Source of the DNA: Zizania palustris
Lineage: Eukaryota; Streptophyta; Magnoliopsida; Poales; Poaceae
Direction of reading: 5' to 3'
NCBI GenBank assembly: GCA_019279435.1
Contig: JAAALK010000286.1
Location: 49,548,289-49,612,288, forward strand
Length of the DNA: 64,000 nucleotides
The translations under genes were made by a program, and so were the position numbers. The stretch's first letter is position 1, and every line of letters starts with the position of its first letter. Shown here piece by piece: positions 12,877 to 24,800 of the stretch. Below the pieces are notes generated by a model. That model was not told the origin of the DNA and ran no database searches. It saw nothing but the letters and a program-made list of their open reading frames with translations.

Positions 12877-15800
12877 ATGCACCCATTCTGCTGCGTTGCC
12901 CCGGTTCCCGTATCACCCGCCGCCTCTGCTGCCGCCGCGACCGCGGCGTCCGCGGCGTCCGCGGTGGCCGGGCCCCCAGCCGCCATGACGCCGCCGCCGC
13001 AGCCCCCGCCGTTGCCGCCCCCCTCCCCCGCGCAGCAGCTCGGCCGCAGGCGCCGCCGAGCGGCGCCCGCGCGGGTCGGGGAGTGGTGGCGGCAACTCCT
13101 CGCCGCCGGAGGGAGTGAAGCTGAACGAGATCGTGGGCGGCGGCATCTCCGGGGTCCTCTACAAGTGGGTCAACTATGGCCGCGGGTGGAGGCCGCGGTG
13201 GTTCGCGCTCCACGACGGCGTGCTCTCCTACTATAAGATCCACGGGCCCGACCGCATCGTCCTCTCGCGCGAGACCGAGCGGGGCGCCAAAGTCATCGGC
13301 GAGGACTCCCTCCGCCGCCTCTCCCGACGCTCCACCTCTTCATCGTCGTCCTCCCACTCCAACGGCCACCACCTCCCCCGCAAGCCCGTCGGCGAAATTC
13401 ACCTCAAGGTCATCACCTATTCACCTGTTCGAATCGCCTCCGTGATCCCAAGATCCATTTCGTCCTGCTCTGACGGTGAAATGGATTGCGTGTGCAGGTG
13501 TCATCAGTGAGTGAGAGCAGATCGGACGACAGAAGGTTCTCGATCTTTTCAGGGACGAAGACGCTGCACCTGCGGGCGGAGACAAGGGAGGACAGGTCCG
13601 CTTGGGTCGAGGCGCTCCGGGCGACCAAGGAGATGTTCCCGCGGATGTCCACGACCGAGATGGTGGGGCCGGGGGATACCGCGGCGGCCGTGGCTATCTC
13701 CACCGAGCGCCTAAGGCAGCGGCTGCAGCAGGAGGCGGTCAGCGAGGCGGCCATTGCTGACAGCGAAAGGATTGTGCGCACCGAGTTCGAGGCCTTGCAC
13801 AAGCAGCTCGTGCTCCTTAAGCAGAAGCAGGCGCTCCTCCTGGAGACTCTCCGTCAGCTAGAGGTATTGCTATTGCTATTCATTGTACTTGGGCTTCGAA
13901 AAGTATTGATTGTTCATGAAGTAGGTATTAGTGGTTTCCATGCCTTGGTGTGATTGTGTGTCATTTTTTCACGTTTTTGTTAATTTAAGGAAAAGGCACG
14001 GAGTACTGACGAATATTAGCGGGCGTATAGAAAACATTCTATGTTGATTGAACCATTTGACCGTAGTGTACTTGGAAATTTTGATTTCTAGTGGTCACTC
14101 TAAGGATCGTGCTGTGAGTTTTCCATCTTTAATTTTCTGACTCTGTTGTTTTATTGACTATGTCAGATGTACTCGATCACTTAATAATTGAATGTACCAT
14201 GGAAATTAAGTTACTCCTATGTGGCATTTCTGATATATTATTTGCTTGAAAATAAAATTCTCAGTCTTTGTTATGTACATTGGCATAATTAGTTAGAATT
14301 AGTTAAGATAAGATTAGTTAGTTAGGATTATTTCTATTTTAAAGATAGAAATAAGGTTAGTAGATTAGATTGTATTAAGCCTATAAATATCCCTTAAGGG
14401 CTATGGAATAAACTAAGCAGAAGGAATTATTTAGTTCCTCCTCTGCTCCTACCAGTCTTAGTCATATTATTACTTATTAGGCATTCCTTCCTCTTGTCTT
14501 TGTCTTTTTGAGAAACTATTTCATTCTATCGATGGTCATATTAATACAGTCAAACTGTACTCATTACTCAACCTTATGATGTAATTGCCCTATAATATTT
14601 ATTTTTTCTTGTGGAGGCTGATGACAATGTTAACTTTTATTCAGTGAGACATGATTTGAACTTAGTTCATATTTTCCAGGGTCCCATTTGGAAAGCAGGG
14701 CAATTTTCCTGTTCCTGTTGCCTGTGAAATTCCTGCACTCCCTTTCTTGGTTATTTGATCAAACTAGAAATTAACAGGCTTCATTTATTAGTATAGAGCC
14801 TTTATTCTTTATTAGGAAACTGCTATATGATGAGGTTTCCTTAATTGAAAATATTCTTTACATCGTCAGTGTTGAAAAACTTGGTTATCGTTAACTGATC
14901 AGCTGGCCAGGGATTAGGGATTAACCGGTTAATCAGGTATTAAATGAATTAATCTGTTGGCATCAAGCACAAACCAGTATATTCATATGCCAACACATAC
15001 AATGCTAATTTTAAAAGAAATAGAAAGTTACAGTGTTGAATCAAATCCAAAGCTAAATTAGACTTGTTTGCACATAATCTTTTATGGATTCTACTATTCT
15101 TTTTTTTTTTGAGGAAAATCAGTAGGAGAGGCTCCTACCCAAGATTTTATTATTAAAAAAAACGAACCGGCTGACGGAACAAAGACACAGAGGGGAGGGA
15201 AAGGGAAAGAGAGCGTTACAAAGACTCAATCCAACGTTTCAAATCGGCCTTGACCGAAGGGGAGAAACGCTGAGACTGAGCCGAGAAGGTAAGAAGGAAG
15301 CGCAGCTTCCAAGAGGAAATAGAGGGGGCTAGCCCATCAAAGATCGACCTATTGCGAATCAACCAGATGGACCAAGCCCCCATTACAATCACATCCATAA
15401 AAAAGACCTCCTAAAAGTAGCCTTCAAAGCCTCCAGTCTTTCTGTGATAGAGTCATGAGAGCTCCAATGGATCCCAAGCGAAGACCAGCAAGAGCGACTG
15501 AAGGGGCACTCGAAGAAGAGGTGGACAGAAGATTCTTCCACCCCCGAGGTGCAAAGGCAGCAAAAAGTCTCGTTGTTTGCGTTGAGAATTCTTTTCCGAC
15601 GAAGAACTTGTCTAGTGTTGAGGCCGTCCAACAGGAGGAGCCAGAAGAAGACCTTCAGCTTGTTGGAGCACCGAGTCGTCCAGAGCCAACGAAAAGCACT
15701 GGGGGCTTGGATGAAATTGAATTGGTAGTGGTAGAAACGAGCAGCACTGTAAGAACTGGTGCGCCAAATGAAGGACCAATTGTCCAGACTAATGGGCTGG

Positions 15801-18800
15801 AGAATCAAGCTGCCAATTAAAGGTAGAAGGAGCTGAAATTCATCATGGGCCTCAATGGACAGAGGGAGAAAGAAGTTGTCCGACAAAGAGTTGAGCGAGA
15901 GGAAGTGCTGCACAGAGCAGGAGGTGAGCTTAGCAAAGGAGAAGAGATGAGGGAAGAGGAGCCGAAGAGGGGTGACTGCCCAGCCGTCCTCCCAGAAGGC
16001 AATGTTGCGGCCGTTACCCACGGAGGGGGAGGCAATTGCCCGGAATTGAGAGGAAAGAGTAAGGATGTCACGCCACCAACGTGAGCCATGCGCCGAGGCC
16101 AGGAGGGGAGGGGATTTAGCCGAGGCATAAAGCAGCTGAACCAAGTCAACCCAGGGAGGGGGTGAGGGGCTCAGGAACTTATGAAGGTGCTTGAGCAGAA
16201 GAGCAGTATTGTGGGTGCGGAGATCAAGGACCCCCAAACCCCCCTTGGCCTTTGGTTTACAAACCTTGTGCCAGGCAACCCTAGAGGACTTGCAGCTGGA
16301 AGAATTAACCCCGTGCCAAAGGAAATTGCGCCTGGCTTTGTCAATACAAGAGAAAACAGAAGAGGGAATTTTGAACGTGCACATAGCGTAGGTGGGGATG
16401 GCAGAGAGGACGAGTTAACAATTTGAAGTCTGCCAGCCATGGATAACCAAGGGGAAAGTGATGAAAGCTTCCGTTCAATGTTGTCAATGAGAAAGGCCAG
16501 GTCTTTGTGTTTGGGCTTCAGGATCCCCAGAGGGAGCCCAAGATAGGGGAACGGAAGAGAGGCCAAGGGACATCCGAAAGTGGCAGCCAGGAGCACCCCA
16601 TTCTGGGGGGATGCGTTAATTGGAGTAAGGGTAGATTTAGATAGGTTGATTTTGAGGCCAGTAGACTGGGAAAACGAGTTAAGGAGACCCCGAAGGCAGA
16701 AGAGGTTCTTTTGGTCAGCGTGGAGGAAGATGATGGTATCATCAGCATATTGGGCAATTGGAAAGTCAAGGTGCGGCGGATGACAGAGAGGGCCCATGTA
16801 AGATCCTCAACGAAGAGGCTCTATTGATGATGTGTTGGAGAAGGTCACCTGCTAAAACGAAGAGGAGCGGAGAGAGAGGGTCCCCTTGACGCACGCCTCT
16901 CTTGCAACGGAAGAATTTCCCAGAAGAACCGTTGAGCAGAACCGAGGAAAATCCCGAGGAAAGAAGGAGATCAATCCAACAGATCCATTTGTTGGGGAAT
17001 CCAAGGTGAGCCAGCATGAGTAGGATGGTTGAATGCTCAATAGTGTCAAAAGCTTTTTCAAAATCCAGCTTAAGAATAGCAGACCCATGGGACGATTGCT
17101 TGCATCTGTGGGTAAGCTCAAGAGCCCAAGCAAGACAGTCCTGGATGTTTCTTCCTTTGATAAACCCGTATTGATTGGGGTGGATGAGGGAGGTGATGAC
17201 CCCTTGCAACCTGTTAGCAAGAATTTTGGTGATGATTTTGATACTGGTGTTCATGAGGGAAATGGGACGAAAGTCCTTGACGGAGCTGGGGCAGCTGCCC
17301 TTGGGGATGAGGGCAATGTAGGAGCCATTGATCGGATGAAGTTGAATATTACAATTCGAGAAATGGGAGATAAGGTCCACAAAGTCCTGCCGGATGATGG
17401 GCCAACAGGTTTTATAGAAGGTTCCATTGAAACCGTCCGGGCCAGGAGCTTTGTCAGGATGCAAAGACTGAATCACAGAATCAAGCTCAGCCTCAGAGAG
17501 GTCAGCTCCCAGGTGGTCCAAACCATGGCTTCTCGGGATAAGTTGGGACAAGTCGAAAACCATGTTAGGTCGGCCAGAGAAGCCCATCTTACTAAGGAAG
17601 AAGTCGAGGAAGGCCTCAGCTTTGTCCTCATGCGAGGAAACCCAGGTGCCATTGTCCAGCTTAACAGAGGCAATGGTATTGCGACGACGTCTAGTGGTGG
17701 CCGAAGCATGGAAGAACTTGGTGTTAGCATCTCCCAACTTGGTCCAACGGGAAGTGAAACGCTGCTTCCAGTAACAGTTTTGAATATCAAGGAGGGAGAC
17801 CAGATGGGTCTGAAGGATGCTCCTGAAGTGAAGTTCTGAGTTTGAGAGGAGGCGGAGCTCCTCCATCCTGTCCAGGAAGTTGATGATAATACCAGTGTTT
17901 TTGATCCAGAGGTTGAAGCCTTGATGCCTACGCTTCCAAGCGGTGAGGGCACGCTGGAGAGACTTGAACTTTTGAGCAATGCGGAGAGCAGGGTCCGGCG
18001 GCGAGGGGCCCTTAAACCAGCAGGACTGAACCAAGGGAAGAAAATCCGGGAGCTTGGTCCAGAAGTTCTCAAAGCGGAAGATAGAGGACTTGGGGATGGA
18101 AGTAGAGATTGAAACAAGGCAAGGGCAGTGATCCGAGCACCCATTAGGAAGCGCCGAAAAGGAGGTGTTGGGGAACGAGTCGGCCCAGTGCATGGAGGTG
18201 AGGCACCAATCCAATTGGATAAGGGTAGGTGGATTTTGTCTATTAGACCAGGTGAACTTACGGTGCCGAAGGGTGACTTCATGGAGACCCAAGGAACTGA
18301 TGGAGTCATTGAAGGAAGCCATATTCCTCCTGTTGAGCGGCCCTCTGCTTTTGTTGTCGTGGAAGCGGTAAAGATTGAAGTCCCCAATGAAAAGCCAGTC
18401 CTCAGAGGGAGAAATAAGGAGAGAATTAAGCCAAGAGAAGAAAGGAGGGCGATCAGCAGCCCTACAGGGGCCATAGATGTTGGAGAGCTTCCAAGAGGTG
18501 CCGTTAAGGAGGGAAGAAAGGGAGATGGTAAGCTGAAAGTGAGAAGAGGAGAGAAGGGACCCAGAGAACCTGACGCTGTCCCAAGCAATGAAGAGGCCCC
18601 CAGCAGAACCAAGGGCAGGGGAGAAGAGGAAACTATCCAGGCGCTTAGGGCAGAATTGCCTGACGGAGGAGGGGATCAGAGTAGTCATCTTAGTCTCCTG
18701 AAGGCAGACAATGTCCACATTAGAGGAGGCAAGAAGGTTTCGGACAGCTAACTTCTTGGAGGAGGAATTCAGGCCCCGGACATTCCAGCTAACAATATTC

Positions 18801-21800
18801 CATGATTTTGTCTTTGTCATGAATGGCGCACAAGCTTATGAGCGGGGGGTGGGGGCAAGGGCCGGCCCAACCGGGGAACCAAAACCAAAACACTGCCCAG
18901 GTGGGCCCACAAAAATGTCCATCCACAACAGAGACGGCACGCAGGCCGGGGAGAGTTTGAACAAAACAAGGCACGGCGCGCAGGCCAGCAGGAGTTAAAA
19001 TAAGTGGGCTTCATTGGGTCGGGGGAGTTGGGTCAGAAGATGGGCCCATTGACAAAGGGGCCGTCGAGGGTCCAGCCAAAGGAGACCCGGTCGCAGCTCC
19101 CGCCGCCTGGAGGGGTTCATCCGACGGAGACCCGATCGCCACTCCCGCCGCCTGGAGGGGCAGCCCATCCTCGGAATCGCTGGCGAAAAAGGAAGAGGAG
19201 AATTTGTCCGGGTTAATGCCGCAAAGTTGGACAACCGAATGAGCAATTTGATCAGGAGAGAGGGGAGGGAAGGGAGTGGCAGACCTGGACACTTCGATGA
19301 ATTCCTCAATCGTTGGCAGCTTGGAGAGGAAAGGGACTTGTCCCCGGCGGGAGGAGGAGCGAAAGCCCCTGCCCTTGGCCGAGAGTCTGGCACTGCGCCG
19401 CAGGCCCCGCACCGAAAGAGGGGGCGAACTGGAAGAGCTGGCCAGCGGCCGACTTCCTCCTGCCTCCTGGGTAGCCCTACCCCGACGTCTTGAGTACACA
19501 AGGCGGACCGGGAGGCACGCGCGTTTCGGCGACGGCGCAGGGGCCGCAGGGGGCGGTGCCCGGGCCGGCGGTGAGGCCGGGTCGATCGCCAGGAGAGCGC
19601 GCTGCAGGCGGGAAGCCGGGGACAGGGGTCTGCCAACAGAAGCCAGGGAATCGGGGGAGGAGAGCCTGACCTGGACATGCAAGGGGTGAGACTGTTCAGT
19701 GTGGGACTCCACCGAGGGTTCGGAGGAGATGCCCGAAATCTCCATGCTGTCTTGAGGATCTTCGACAACATTGGGCAACTCCGCGGGGTCCTCCTCAACC
19801 AAAGGTTCGAAGTCGTCCACGAAGGGATGGGGGTCCACCGGGACATCCTGCAGATCATCGTCTTGGAGATGTTGAAAGGCATGGGCGTGCCACTGGTTCG
19901 CCATGGGGCCAAACAACTGGGCATCCGCCCACTGCTGGATCCATTCTGGTTCCCCAGGAAGGACTTCGCCCAGGAAGGGATGCGGATTCCCATTGTCTGG
20001 CGGAGGGGGGACTTCGTCTCCTGGCCCCTGGTCCGCGAGGTCGGACTGGAGGAGGTAGACCGGGAACGTCCAGGAGCGACCACTGCCGTCCAGCTCGTCC
20101 CCATGCTTGACAGTGATGCTCCGGGGAACGTCCAGGTCATCTTCGTAGAGGACTTTGACAAGAACTCTGGCCAGGCTAGTGTCCGCCTCGTGCCAGAAGA
20201 TGAGCTGACCGAAGGAGGAGCAGATTTGTTGGATGAAAGGAAGGGACTTACAGTCAAGAGGGAAGCCCAGGAACATGATCCAGCCCGCTCTGGCGAACGG
20301 CGACTGCTTGCAATTCATGGCTTCGTCGTGCTTGACAAAGCGCACGAGACGGCCCTGGACGAAGATGGGAGGGGAGTTGACGATCGCGTCTCGCTCGAAC
20401 TCGGAACCGAGCTTGTAAAGCCCGACCCCGAGCGGGTGGAGGCAATATCGCGAGACTTGAAGCCGGAGCTCAACTCCGAGATGGTGGCGGATGGCGATCA
20501 TGAGCTCGATCCTCTGGGCCGGAGTCAGGGGGCCATCGTGCTCGGCAATGGCGAAGGTTTCATGAAGCTTAACAAGGTCCCCTGAGAGAGCCACATGGTT
20601 CCTCTGGCGACGGAGAGGCCCACCGCCGTCGCGAATCGTTCCCCCGTACGGCAGGAAGGGGAGAGGGTTGGCGGGGAAATTTGCCATAGAGCTAACAGGG
20701 GGGGGGCGGGGGAACCAGAGGTGGGGGAGGCGGACTCGCCAAGGTCAGGTGAAGAGGAGGCAGGAAGAATGGCTAGGGGGGAAGCAGGAAGGCTGTCCGA
20801 CGGAACAAAAGGAGCCAGGGAAGGTGAAACGGTCCGCCGAAGCTCGGAGGGGACCCAGGAGACTGCGGGGGAGGGCATGCGTCCCTGACAAGGGGACAGA
20901 GAGTGGCTAGGGCGCAGGCAGACGGAGCAGCGGGCGCCGAGACCCGAAGTGACCGAGAGCGCAGGACAATTAATGCGAGGCGACGGAGGGGGGACGTCGG
21001 GAGCCGGAGGGACATGACCAGGCGGTCGCGTCGCAGGATCAGTGCGAGGACGGGAGGTGATACGCCGGCCCGGAAATGAACCCTGACCGAGCAGCGGGTC
21101 TGAACGGTCCTTTGGCAAGATCATCAAGGGGGAAGGCGGGGGAGAAAGTCTGCGCCTTTCGGGAGGCACCAAAACCGAGTGGACAGGCGGCCGGCCGGGT
21201 TCCCAAGCGAGGGGGAGGTCCGACTTGAGGCGCGAAAAGATACGCCCAATGGGAATAGCACACGTCTGGCCCGACCGCACCGGGGGGGGGCCGGCCAAGC
21301 AGGGAAGGACGAGAACAGTTGAATTTGAAAATAGCACGGGGATCGAGGAGCGCCACCGGAGAGGGAGCAGGGCTAGCAAGGGAAGGAAGGGAGGGCGAGG
21401 AGCACGTCGACGGGGAAGGGCTAGCCGACGGGGAAGGGCTAGGAGGCGGAGGAACGGGGCACAAGAGGGAACCGACCCTGAGGGCCGAGGGGGGGGGAGG
21501 AAGAAGGGGGGGAGAAAGAAAGAATATTGCTAAACGAAACCTTTTTAGGGGGGAGGAACCGGCGACGGGACGAGGAAAGCAAGGCGGAACGAAGAGGAGG
21601 GAGGAAGGGAGGAGCCGGAGGAAGACAAGGGCGAGGACGGGAACTTAGCGAGGGCGGTCTAACACGAGCCAGAGACCGGGGGGGCAAGGGGCGACGACGC
21701 GGGGGGGAGGAAGGAGGACGCCGCCTAGGGACCGAGGTCCAGCTCGCACGTTCCTCAGCCGACCACCGCCGGAAGTCCGTGGACCAACGAGGACCACCAT

Positions 21801-24800
21801 CATGCCACAAATGAAAATAAACGTCAAACTGGTCGGTGGTGACCCGACGTCGACGGCAGACTTCCAGGCCAACACGGCGCGAGGAGACGGAAAACTGGAA
21901 ATGTCTGTCCTGAAGAAACGTGACGTGAAAACCCGCCGGAGAGCCCCCCAGGCAAGCATGCAAGGCCATGCTAACCGAAGAAACAGTGAGACGGAAAGTA
22001 AAACGGCGAAAGACAGCCAGCAGAAGAAAGGACCCATCCGGGGAGGAAGAGGGGTGGTGAACCGGGGAGGCGAAGGAGTCCAGAATAAAGCGCTGGAAGT
22101 CCAGGCCTGGAGAGAAGTCCCAGGAGGCCACGAGCTCACGAAGGTCCTCATCGGCCTCAAGCTCGACCAGCGCCATCCGGGGCCCCATCAGGAAGAGAGC
22201 AGGGGAAGAGGAGGAGCAAAGGAAAGGGATCGCACCCGGGGAGATGCCAGTAGGGCACCGGCGAGGCGGCGGCGGCGACGTCGGCGGGGGGCGAGGGACG
22301 GCCATCAGGAACCGCCGCTAGGGTGGGCGCGAGTCGCAGGAGCCATTCTTCTGCCTACATCAATTTTGGGGTCTATCTTAATATCTCATCGGATTCTACT
22401 ATTCTAGTAGTAATAATCAATAAAAGCTGACTTGTTTTTTCATTAATGAATGGCATATGAAGCATAGCTGCAATTTTGTACTGACCAATTAACCATTTGA
22501 CTGATTAATAGCTTGGTTTCTCGTTAAATTAGCTGGAGTGGAGATCACAAGCTAATTAGCCAATTTTTTCATCACAGTACATCGTTACATTAGTCCAGTT
22601 CCTTGTTATCCCAGATTGATGTATTCAATTACGTCTTAAAAATATTAGTACTCATTATATTAGTCCTAAAAATGTCATATATAGAGTATTAATGGAAGCA
22701 AGTAAATATTTGCATGTGCAGTTTATGAACACATATTCCTAGGCATGCTTACTTAACATCTGATTTAAAGCGATTGAACCACATCCTACCTTTCAAATAT
22801 GGCACTGGACATGTGCATCTGTAAACATTGCCCATGTTGGCACATGTCTGCATGCCCACATGTGGTTGGAGTGTTGGACACATTACTGTCTTGTGTCAGA
22901 TACATGTACATGCGTTCAGTGCATTGCTTTGTTTCTTGTTCCTGTGTTGTTCTAGTGAGTAATAAGGAGGCTAACGAGTAATGCCAACTAAGAGCCAAGA
23001 GATTACCTATATGGCTACTTAAATTTGAATTTAGGTATTTTTGTGAAAAATGAAGCTCTAAGAGTTCCCCTAAATGAATCTCTTTCCTAATCCATTTTAT
23101 AAATCACCATTCATCTCTCTCAAATATAGGATTAATTTGTCAAATCCCTATTTTCATTTGTACATATTTTTCTTGCATGTGCATTGTTTTTTCCCGTATG
23201 TGTTGTTATAAGTTGAATGATACACATATTTGAATGCATTATAGTTTTACACAAAATTATTACATATTATAGACCATATTTATAGGATTTAAAAAATAGG
23301 GATCGAGATTATAGAGAAACTGTTGTAGATTGATTAATTTTTAGGAAGAAATAGAGTTTAGGATGATCCCTATATGTGATTTAGGGAATAAAATTTAGGA
23401 GTCTTCTTGGAGATGCTCTAATTATCCAAATCTTAAAGATGGAATTAACAGAGCAGACCATCCACTCATTCCTAATCTTAACCCTGGGGATGGCTGCAGC
23501 GGATATCTCAAGTGTCTAGTGTATATTTTGGAGCCTGACTTTTGTCTTCAGGGGCATTGAACTGAGCAATGTCTTGATGCAATGCTGGTGGGCTGACAAT
23601 CCAACATAGCAGCAAGATGGGAGGTGAGGACATGCATGAAGATTGGGTACCAAGGATGGGGCTGACGGCTGAATAAATATCAAACATAACAAGTGATGTG
23701 TTAGATCGGGATTGGGTTGATATTTGATAATAAATTTTATGGTTCATGATATTTTGAAGATCTGTTAGGTCTAGTATGGAAAATATTTATTAATTACTGA
23801 GTATTCTCAACTCAGATCTTCGTTGTTTTCCTCTACTCTTCTCTCTCTGTCTTGATGTAAACCATTTTACCATTTATGGAGGTATGTTTTATTTTTTGTG
23901 TTTTATTCCAATCCTACCATATGTAGGATTCTTTGTTGTTGTTCTCATGTTTCTCGTAAGTAATGTTGATTTTATACAAAAGTTGATTTTGATGTCTGCT
24001 AATAAAGTTTATTTTTTGTGCATTTCTTTAGACAGAAAAGGTCGATTTGGAGAATACCCTTGTTGATGAGAGCCAAAGACAGTCAAAAGAGTATGGATCC
24101 ACTTCTAGATCAAGAAATGAGAAGTATAGTGGTATGATAATTGGTGCAATGGTTTGTCACTTTTTCAGCTCTGCCGCAACACTTGTTATTGGCTTATTGC
24201 TATGCATCCATTTTTGCTGTGATTTGTGGGTAAAAGCATTGTTGGTGTGACCTTTTAGAAAGGGCAATACATGCCACTCATAAAAACAGTGTAACTGGAT
24301 AAATTCCACTTCAAAGGTGCATCGATTTTATAGTGGTATAGTATCAGGACTCAGAATAGTTGTAATCATGTGACTCCAAAACAGTGTATGCAGTGATTTA
24401 GATCTGGCTTATCATTTCTGACTGATGCCAGAAGTACGAGTAAACTACTATCTGCATGCACTAGTAATTGTAAAATAATGTATAAGTATGACATAATATT
24501 TTTTCTTAAAAAATCCAGAATAGATTTGCTGTTAAATGTAGCTCTTGATGTTCATTTCTTTGAAAGTTTTTTGTGGTTTGTATATCTCCAATCTCTATTG
24601 TTTTTATTTTATGGGTAATTAAAGTATTATTCCTCCTTTTTTAGAAGGAAGTGCTAGTGAATCTGATGATTATAATGAACCACAAGATCCTGCCGAAGAA
24701 GATACTGATGATGATGAGAAAATTTATTTTGATACACGAGATTTTCTTTCATCCAGCTCTTTTAAAAGCAGTGGATCTGATTTCCAAAGATCAGAAGCTG

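Larger units (their letters stand above)
15101..22390 (-). mobile_element. Full-length L1-clade LINE inserted antisense in ORP intron 2
   Basis: A 7290-bp non-LTR retrotransposon on the minus strand. Its 3' end is the T10 run at 15101-15110, the poly(A) tail seen from the other strand. Its 5' end is at 22390. Perfect 15-bp target duplications flank it, the hallmark of target-primed reverse transcription. It holds an ORF1 region (22305-19011) with a CCHC knuckle, and an ORF2 (18820-15216) with endonuclease, reverse transcriptase and a C-terminal zf-RVT domain. Both ORFs are broken by frame changes, at least two in ORF2 being single bases. The complete 5' region and perfect duplication indicate a fairly young insertion. 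Being antisense, it offers no sense poly(A) tail to the host transcript. Confidence 0.95.

Noticed and set aside
18128..20585. Long plus-strand frames across the LINE (for example 18128-18751 and 19677-20585)
   Set aside because: They lie opposite LINE ORF1/ORF2 codons and their peptides have no family resemblance.
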